This document shows positions 33,801-38,734 of a stretch of 38,734 bases of DNA, piece after piece. Source of the DNA: Candidatus Omnitrophota bacterium (GTDB taxonomy: Bacteria > Omnitrophota > Gorgyraeia > 2-02-FULL-51-18). Position numbers and translations under genes: made by a program. How positions within the stretch are numbered: the first letter of the stretch is position 1; each line of letters starts with the position of its first letter. The stretch spans positions 1-38,734 of the forward strand of contig JACPAX010000012.1 of assembly GCA_016180585.1 (NCBI GenBank), written 5' to 3'. The notes under the pieces were generated by a model. That model ran no database searches, was not told the DNA's origin, and saw nothing but the letters and a program-made list of their open reading frames with translations.

Positions 33801-34090
33801 TCGAAGATCACATAAACGTAGGAGAATCCGAAATCCGAGAAGGCGCGGATGTCTTTGACCTTGGGCGCGCCCAGGAGCGCCGTCACAACGGGATAAGTCA
33901 CCTGATCTTCGATGATATCGGGGCTCCGGTCCCATTTGGAATACACGATGACCTGCGTGTCGGAAAGATCGGGGATCGCGTCCAACGGAATGCTCCGCAT
34001 CGCGTGCGACGCGAACAAAAGAGCGACGGCGGTGAGAATCAGGATGAGAAATTTATTGCGGGCTGAAAACTCAATGAGTTTCTCTACCAT
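30824..34090 (-). CDS. Heavy-metal efflux RND pump, CusA/CzcA family
   Basis: 1088 aa; FSARNKFLILILTAVALLFASHAMRSIPLDAIPDLSDTQVIVYSKW, DGAIVEVENAYKKLE, GLDAETGVFMLMYLD. Confidence 0.96.
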   Translation of the reverse strand: MVEKLIEFSARNKFLILILTAVALLFASHAMRSIPLDAIPDLSDTQVIVYSKWDRSPDIIEDQVTYPVVTALLGAPKVKDIRAFSDFGFSYVYVIFEDGTDIYWARTRVLEYLSKILPRLPEGVRTELGPDATGVGWVYQYALVDKSGRHSLQDLRSYQDWTLRYQLQSVSGVAEVPSVGGFQKQYQITLDPNKLSSTNIPLMDVVDAVRKGNNDVGGRLLEFSGAEYMVRGRGYAKSVEDLENIVVSADPKGTPVLIKNLGRVVIGPDIRRGVADLDGEGDAVGGIVVMRYGENALNVINRVKERISELKPYLPEGVEIVPVYDRSELIHRSIDTLKEQLRDEMIIVSLVILLFLWHVPSAIIPIVTIPISVILAFIPLYYMGLTSNIMSLAGIAISIGVLVDGAIVEVENAYKKLELWQEGGRIGDFHEVRLNALKEVGPSVFFSLLVIAVAFMPIFALESQEGRLFKPLAFSKNFAMAIAAILAVTLDPAMRMLFARMDYFNFKPAWLKDLANTALVGRYYPEEKHPVSRVLFGMYEPAARFVLRHGKQTILAAVALFVFTAPFYFKLGTEFMPRLGEGVILYMPTTLPGISVTEAQKLMQTQDKILKSFPEVERVFGKAGRADTSTDPAPFSMMETVVALKPESQWREVRRWYSWMPGILKEPFRHVWRDRISYDELVNEMDGKLRFPGVSNAWTMPIKNRIDMLSTGIRTPIGIKIYGADLKEIEKVGLHVEAALRNVKGTRSVYAERVTGGYFVDFNIKREELARYGLSVQDVEMVILSAIGGENISTTVEGRERYAVNVRYAREFREDLDSLKRVLVPVKSPAGGAQVPLTQLADISLVQGPAMIRDENGKLSGYVYVDMAGRDIGGYVEDAKKIVAKEVKVPEGYLLFWSGQYENMIRVKKRLALVVPITLFLIVLLLYMNTKSWVKTGIVLLAVPFSLIGAIWFLHFLGYNVSIATWVGMIALMGLDAETGVFMLMYLDMSYQDAVRAGKMKTRKDLEEAIIHGAVKRIRPKMMTVMAAMLGLLPIMWSMGTGADVMKRIAAPMIGGLVTSFIMELLVYPPVYSLWKIRTLKLKKEEIK

Positions 34091-34093
34091 GGC

Positions 34094-35461
34094 CTAGCCC
34101 TCGTGGGAGTGGCCGCCGATAGAGCTTAACGCGGACTTGAGCTTGCTTTCCGAATCGATGAGAAAATTTCCGTTGGTGACCACCCCCTCGCCTTCCGAAA
34201 GGCCCTCGTCCACCACGTAGGCGTTGTCCGCTTTCGGACCGAGCGTCACGTGCCGGGGCTCAAAAAGCCCCTTTCCCTTGTCCACAAAAACGAGGTTCGT
34301 CTGGCCGGTGAAAAAAACCGCCTCCTCCGGGACGAGAATCGCCTTCCCAAGACCCGTTTCCAGCCAGACGTTGACGTACATGTCGGGTTTGAAAAGTCCC
34401 TCTTCGTTCTTCACGAGCGCGCGGACACGCACGGTGCGCGTGGCCGGGTCCACCACCGTGTCGATCGCGCGAATCACGCCTTGGATGGTTTTCCCGGGAG
34501 AAGAAGAGACGTCGACATTCACCGTGTCTTGCACCTTCACCCAGGGGATCTCGTACTCGTAGACGTTCGCATAGACCCAGGCGGAGCCGCCGGGGACGGC
34601 GTAAAGAAGACTCTTGTCCGGCCCTTCCTGCCGCGAAAGCGCTTCGATGACCTGCGGATTGAGCCCCATCCGGATGAGTTTGGTTTTGGCGCTCTCGACG
34701 AGAGACGTCGTCCACTCCACGGCGGCCGGGTCCCCGCTTTTTTGCGCATTCGCAAGCGACTTGTAGGACTCGATGACTTCCGACTGCGCCTGGTAAAAAT
34801 CGGGGTCGTACGCGATTCTTCCGGCGGCGCGAATCTTTTTCACCGCCTCCCTTTTTTCAACCGGCGCGGTCCGGATGCCGATAAGCTGCTGCCGCTCCGG
34901 GCTGATCAACACGGAGGCATAACCGGTGGGCAGAGCGCGGGCCTCTTTTCCGGAGTCCGCCTGATCGACTTCATCGCCGTAAACCGGAAGGTAATCCATC
35001 CCCATTTCGTCCTTCGTGGGAACGGGAGAACTCACTTCCGGACGCATCGGATGACGGTAAAATAAAACCTTTCTTGGTCCGGTCTCAATCGCCCCGCCGC
35101 AAACGGGACAATCGATCTTTTCTCCTTTTTCCGCAAGAACGAGCATGGGGCAGGGTTCGCCATTTTTCTCCATCGGGCATTCGTGGAGGACGCAGACCGC
35201 GTTCGGGTCTTGCGCCGCCGCCGAGGGAGACGGCGTCGTCTCGATCGGGACAAGCCTCATGTGGCAGATCGGGCAATCGCCGGGCTTATCGGAAATCACC
35301 TGCGGATGCATCGGGCACTGGTACCGGGCAGGATCCCCGTGGACGGAATGACCGGACGAAGGGGACGTCGGTTTGCCGACCGCCGCCGCGAAAAACATCG
35401 CCGCCGCGAGCAGCGCCGCCGTCAAAACCAAGATGAGAAAAATCCGACTTTGTTTTTTCAT
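34094..35461 (-). CDS. RND periplasmic adaptor, CusB-like, with N-terminal metal-binding motifs
   Basis: 455 aa; YQCPMHPQVISDKPGDCPICHMRLVPI (HMBD), Cys-rich HECPMEKNGEPCPM...CPVCGG, FYRHPMRPEVSSPVPTKDEMGMDYLPVY; HlyD-type core. Confidence 0.92.
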   Translation of the reverse strand: MKKQSRIFLILVLTAALLAAAMFFAAAVGKPTSPSSGHSVHGDPARYQCPMHPQVISDKPGDCPICHMRLVPIETTPSPSAAAQDPNAVCVLHECPMEKNGEPCPMLVLAEKGEKIDCPVCGGAIETGPRKVLFYRHPMRPEVSSPVPTKDEMGMDYLPVYGDEVDQADSGKEARALPTGYASVLISPERQQLIGIRTAPVEKREAVKKIRAAGRIAYDPDFYQAQSEVIESYKSLANAQKSGDPAAVEWTTSLVESAKTKLIRMGLNPQVIEALSRQEGPDKSLLYAVPGGSAWVYANVYEYEIPWVKVQDTVNVDVSSSPGKTIQGVIRAIDTVVDPATRTVRVRALVKNEEGLFKPDMYVNVWLETGLGKAILVPEEAVFFTGQTNLVFVDKGKGLFEPRHVTLGPKADNAYVVDEGLSEGEGVVTNGNFLIDSESKLKSALSSIGGHSHEG

Positions 35462-36741
35462 GAAAGCCCCGCGGACAAGTCATCCCCGACGGCAAGCCGG
35501 AGATCCGAGAGCGCGGTTTCATAGTCCGACCTCGCGCGGGCATCACCGATTTGCGTATTCTTGAACGTTCTCTGCGCGTCGATGAGATTTAAAATATCCG
35601 ATTTCCCCGCTTCGTAAGAAGACAGCGAGACATCCACCTGTTGTTTGGCCTGGGGGAGAATCAGGCTCTCGTAAGCGTTGAGGGCGTTTTGCGCCGAGAG
35701 AAATTTTGCGTAGGCCTCGTGGACCTTGAGCAGAGTCTCATTTTTCATGTCGGTGTAAAGAAGTTCGGCGGAGCGCACTTCCTCGTCGGCGCTCCTCCAC
35801 CCTCCTCCGATCCCTTTCAAAAGAGACCACACCGGCACGGAAAGGCCGATAAAATTATCGTACTCCCGGATATCGTCGTCTCCTTTGAATTTCCTCGCCT
35901 CCATCCGCGCCGTAATGTCGGGAAGCCATTCGGTCTTGGCGAGCGCGCGGGCGGCTTTCGAACGGCCGACCGCGGCGTCGAGGGCCTTGAGCTCCGGCCG
36001 CTTGGCCAAAGCGGTCTTCTCAAGGTCGGCAAGCGGGAGCGCGAGCGAAGCGCGCTTCGGATTTTCTTCGATGGAGTACCGGGTGTCGAGCGGACGATTC
36101 AACTGCTTCGAAACGGTCGCTTCCGCGACATGCTCCTTCTGCCGCCAGTCGAAAATCTCGATGGAGAGCTGGGCGAGTTCGATTTGCACTTTGAGATAAT
36201 CCGCCTGGTCCGCGGATCCCGATTCATAACGCGCCTTGACGACGTTTGAAAACTGGTTCAAAAGCGCCCGGTTTTCCTCAAGCGCCGCGATCGTCCGTTT
36301 CGAAAGAAAAAGTTGATAAGAGGGCTGTTCGATCCTCCAGGCAACGGCGCGCTCTTCCTCTTTATACGTCTGATAAGCCATGTCTGCTTCCTTCGAGGCG
36401 ACGGCGCCGCTTAAAAGAAGTCGGGTTGGGAACGGAATGGTCTGGGAAACCATGAATTCCCTGTCCATCCGGCTCCCCGGCTTAAGAAGCCCGGACTGGC
36501 CCTCCACATCGATGCCGGCCATCGGGTCTTCGGGAAGCCAGGCCTTGATGACTTTCGACCGGGAGGCCTCATACCCGGCTTTCTTAGCGCCGACGGCGGG
36601 GCTGGCCTGGAGCGCCTCTTGGACGAGACCTTGCAAGCTGAGGGCGTCTTCCGCCGCGTCCGAGACGCCCGGAGAAATCCCAAAAAAGACCGCCAGTAAA
36701 ACGGAAAGGACCGTTTGGCTTGAAAAAAAATTCTTTTTCAT
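35458..36741 (-). CDS. TolC family outer-membrane efflux protein
   Basis: MKKNFFSSQTVLSVLLAVFFGISPGVSDAAEDALSLQGLVQEALQASP; paired OEP repeats. ATG at 36741 preferred over ORF-track start 36786. Confidence 0.9.
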   Translation of the reverse strand: MKKNFFSSQTVLSVLLAVFFGISPGVSDAAEDALSLQGLVQEALQASPAVGAKKAGYEASRSKVIKAWLPEDPMAGIDVEGQSGLLKPGSRMDREFMVSQTIPFPTRLLLSGAVASKEADMAYQTYKEEERAVAWRIEQPSYQLFLSKRTIAALEENRALLNQFSNVVKARYESGSADQADYLKVQIELAQLSIEIFDWRQKEHVAEATVSKQLNRPLDTRYSIEENPKRASLALPLADLEKTALAKRPELKALDAAVGRSKAARALAKTEWLPDITARMEARKFKGDDDIREYDNFIGLSVPVWSLLKGIGGGWRSADEEVRSAELLYTDMKNETLLKVHEAYAKFLSAQNALNAYESLILPQAKQQVDVSLSSYEAGKSDILNLIDAQRTFKNTQIGDARARSDYETALSDLRLAVGDDLSAGLS

Positions 36742-37177
36742 TGCACTGCCGCATGGACCGGGAGATTTGTTCGCGGATATGGCCAACGTAGACCTTGCCT
36801 TGTCGGGAATCCAGGTTCTTCTTTACTTCCAAAATATGGGCAGCCACCTTTTTCTCGAGGTTCGTCTGGACCGCGCCGACCGCCTCCACCGTACGCAGGA
36901 TTTGGGCTTCATCGGCCTCTTGGCCTTCCAGCATCTCCAGCACCTTGAGCCTGCCCTCGCAGACCTGCATGCAGAGCCCGTCCGCCTCTTTGCGGAATGC
37001 CGCTTCTTTTGTTTTAAATTCAGCGGCCTGTTCGGCGGTCAAGCCGAGCGTCGCCTGCCAGTGCGCGACAGGGCCAAACATCCTGGGCCACGCCATCGCG
37101 CACATTTTCCTTCCGCTCCAAAACCCCGCGAGCGTGATCACCGCGACGAGGACGGCGAAAACCAAAAGTCTTTTCAT
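36584..37177 (-). CDS. Periplasmic heavy-metal sensor (CnrX/ZraP-like); C-terminal about 52 aa runs out of frame into TolC gene
   Basis: Signal anchor, LGLTAEQAAEFKTKEAAFRKEADGLCMQVCEGRLKVLEMLEGQEADEAQILRTVEAVGAVQTNLEKKVAAHILEVKKNLDSRQGKVYVGHIREQI; likely native end near 36740. Confidence 0.75.
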   Translation of the reverse strand: MKRLLVFAVLVAVITLAGFWSGRKMCAMAWPRMFGPVAHWQATLGLTAEQAAEFKTKEAAFRKEADGLCMQVCEGRLKVLEMLEGQEADEAQILRTVEAVGAVQTNLEKKVAAHILEVKKNLDSRQGKVYVGHIREQISRSMRQCNEKEFFFKPNGPFRFTGGLFWDFSGRLGRGGRRPQLARSRPRGAPGQPRRRR

Positions 37178-37545
37178 GAAATTTGTCCTTTTTCCGAGGC
37201 CCCTAAATACGCGGCCGTCACGGACACGGTAGGCAGGCCTTTGAATTCGCCGAATCCCGAGAGACTTTGTCCGGCGGACGCCGGCCTTTCGCTCATCGCG
37301 GACACAGTGCCCGTGGCCCCGCCGACAAGGAACACAAGAAGCAGGGTCGCCGCCATCGGCGCGGCCATCGGGGCCGGCACGAGCGCCTGCAGCTCCTCAA
37401 GCCATCTTAAAAACCACGGACTTTGACGGCGATGTCCCACGGCTTCCCAAAAACGCGACTCAAAACCGGCCGAAGGCAAAATATCGGCGTCTTTGGCCGC
37501 CCGCAAAAGCCGTTCAAGTTTTGTGTCGTCCATTTCATCCTCCAC
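37174..37545 (-). CDS. Single-TM anti-sigma-factor-like protein (CnrY-like position)
   Basis: 123 aa; short cytoplasmic N-terminus (LERLLRAAKDADILPSAGFESRFWEAV), one TM (MAAPMAATLLLVFLVGGATGTVSAM); overlaps sensor start by 4 bp. Confidence 0.5.
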   Translation of the reverse strand: MEDEMDDTKLERLLRAAKDADILPSAGFESRFWEAVGHRRQSPWFLRWLEELQALVPAPMAAPMAATLLLVFLVGGATGTVSAMSERPASAGQSLSGFGEFKGLPTVSVTAAYLGASEKGQIS

Positions 37546-37609
37546 CCCTTTAAACGCGGGATCCGGTTAAAACCCCCAAAAATCTTGGCCGCTGGAGCTA
37601 CCTGTCAAA

Positions 37610-37705
37610 CCCCCCACCCCCAATCCCACCCCCACTCCACCCCCACTCCACCCCCAATCCCACCCCAACCCCACCCCCACTCCACCCCCAACCCCACCCC
37701 CACCC
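37610..37705. repeat. C-rich (minus-strand G-rich) minisatellite, degenerate 11-12-bp units
   Basis: Repeats of (C)ACCCCCACTCC / CACCCCCAATCC / CACCCCAACCC over 96 bp. Confidence 0.9.
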
Positions 37706-37731
37706 GTAGCGCAGGTTTAAACCTGCGCTAC
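37706..37731. repeat. Perfect 26-bp palindrome GTAGCGCAGGTTTAAACCTGCGCTAC
   Basis: Exact self-reverse-complement. Confidence 0.95.
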
Positions 37732-37861
37732 TTACAGATACTTTTGTTTAATCTCATATAAAAACAATTCATTCTAAATAGACAACGGCCTTCGCTCTGC
37801 CGTAACAATCTCTTAACGCAACCGCAAATAACCGGATACACTCACCCGTATACTTAAAAGC

Positions 37862-38398
37862 ATGATAGCAAAAACCGAGCGAAAAATGTTGTTCTTGTTG
37901 ATGGCGGTGGGCGCCCTGGCCCTTCCGGTCAACGCGTGGAGCGGGGAACACGCGGCGGTTTACAAATCCCTGGGCGACGACCTCCTTCGCCGGGGAAACG
38001 CCGAGGCCGCGATTGAGCATTACCAAAAGGCGGCAGCGCTTGACCCTGCCTCCACGGCGCTCTATTTCAACCTTGCGGTGGCCCACTACACCGGGCGCGA
38101 CATTCCGCGCGCGACGGCGGCGCTTGAAAAACTCGTGTCGCTGGATCCCGGAGACGCCGAGGCCCAGTACAACCTCGCCTGCCTTTACCTCTATCAGAGA
38201 AACACCGATGCCGCCAGACGCCACTTTGAGCGCGCCAAGACCTGCTGTGAGCTTAAAAAAGACTCTTTCCTGGGTGGGCTCGCCGTCAAAAACCTCGAAT
38301 TTATCAATGAATTGGGGAGGCTTGACCCCTCCGCCCAAGGCCTCTTTTTTCTCCTTCTGCGAAACGGGCTGCCTCCCCTTTCGACTCAAGACCGATAA
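37862..38398 (+). CDS. Exported tetratricopeptide-repeat protein
   Basis: 178 aa; signal peptide, TPRs YKSLGDDLLRRGNAEAAIEHYQKAAALDP, ALYFNLAVAHYTGRDIPRATAALEKLVSLDP, AEAQYNLACLYLYQRNTDAARRHFERA. Confidence 0.85.
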   Translation: MIAKTERKMLFLLMAVGALALPVNAWSGEHAAVYKSLGDDLLRRGNAEAAIEHYQKAAALDPASTALYFNLAVAHYTGRDIPRATAALEKLVSLDPGDAEAQYNLACLYLYQRNTDAARRHFERAKTCCELKKDSFLGGLAVKNLEFINELGRLDPSAQGLFFLLLRNGLPPLSTQDR

Positions 38399-38401
38399 GC
38401 C

Positions 38402-38635
38402 TTACCTTAGCCGCGACACGTCCAGCGTCGTCCGGGCGACTCTGCCGCTGCGGTACTCTTCGTATTTGCGCTGAATCAAACGAAGAGGCGCGCCGTGGTT
38501 GTCCGGCAGGGCCGAGAATTCGACAAACGAAAGCGGCCTGTTGCCCATCGCCGTTTCAGCCGCCACAGGCGCCGGCGAACCCGCGATCAGAACCAACGCC
38601 GCCACTCCCAGAACCCCTCTCCTCAGTGTATTCAT
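38402..38635 (-). CDS. Small exported protein of unknown function
   Basis: 77 aa; signal peptide MNTLRRGVLGVAALVLIAGSPAPVAAE. Confidence 0.45.
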   Translation of the reverse strand: MNTLRRGVLGVAALVLIAGSPAPVAAETAMGNRPLSFVEFSALPDNHGAPLRLIQRKYEEYRSGRVARTTLDVSRLR

Positions 38636-38734
38636 ATTCTATCCCCTCCATTTTGCTTCCACCTCTTTCAACGGCCAGGGCAGGCCAAACCCCCTCTTTT
38701 ATTTACTTTAAAATATATTAATAAACCTCAAAAC

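Noticed and set aside
35341-35370. ggacggaatgaccggacg in the adaptor gene as another GTCGAATGAC palindrome
   Set aside because: Imperfect, inside a coding sequence, no self-complementary stem; chance similarity.

Overview
This is a 38.7-kb bacterial chromosomal window with tightly packed operons, mostly on the minus strand. The taxon is not determinable here; an Omnitrophota/PVC-like lineage is only a guess. From left to right it contains: (1) an exopolysaccharide locus on the minus strand (truncated gmd, BY-kinase/Wzz, SLBB exporter, beta-barrel, TPR, O-antigen ligase/Wzy-like, unknown exported protein); (2) nth, then a roughly 600-bp intergenic region crowded with palindromic repeats, then comF-lptF-lptG on the plus strand; (3) a translationally coupled minus-strand series ptsN-yvcK-GH57-ptsH-ptsI-nucleotidyltransferase-metK-ahcY; (4) a tRNA cluster (Gly x3, Leu, Lys, Arg); (5) pckG, metE and nrdB/nrdA with strongly eukaryote-like sequences; (6) a Cus/Czc-type heavy-metal RND efflux operon; (7) a TPR protein and a small exported protein. 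The strongest unusual signal is at 20517-21137. One intact tRNA-Gly(GCC) sits beside two further tRNA-Gly copies interrupted at exactly the same T-loop position by palindromic inserts of 62 bp and 40 bp. The 62-bp insert equals the 40-bp one plus a further 22-nt hairpin nested in its loop. A small GIY-YIG nuclease ORF lies directly between the 3'-truncated copy and the intact copy. A second theme is the number of distinct palindromic, REP- or MITE-like elements in the intergenic gaps, including two that share a core but have different self-complementary flanks. All calls are by eye from the sequence and supplied ORFs; no searches were run.
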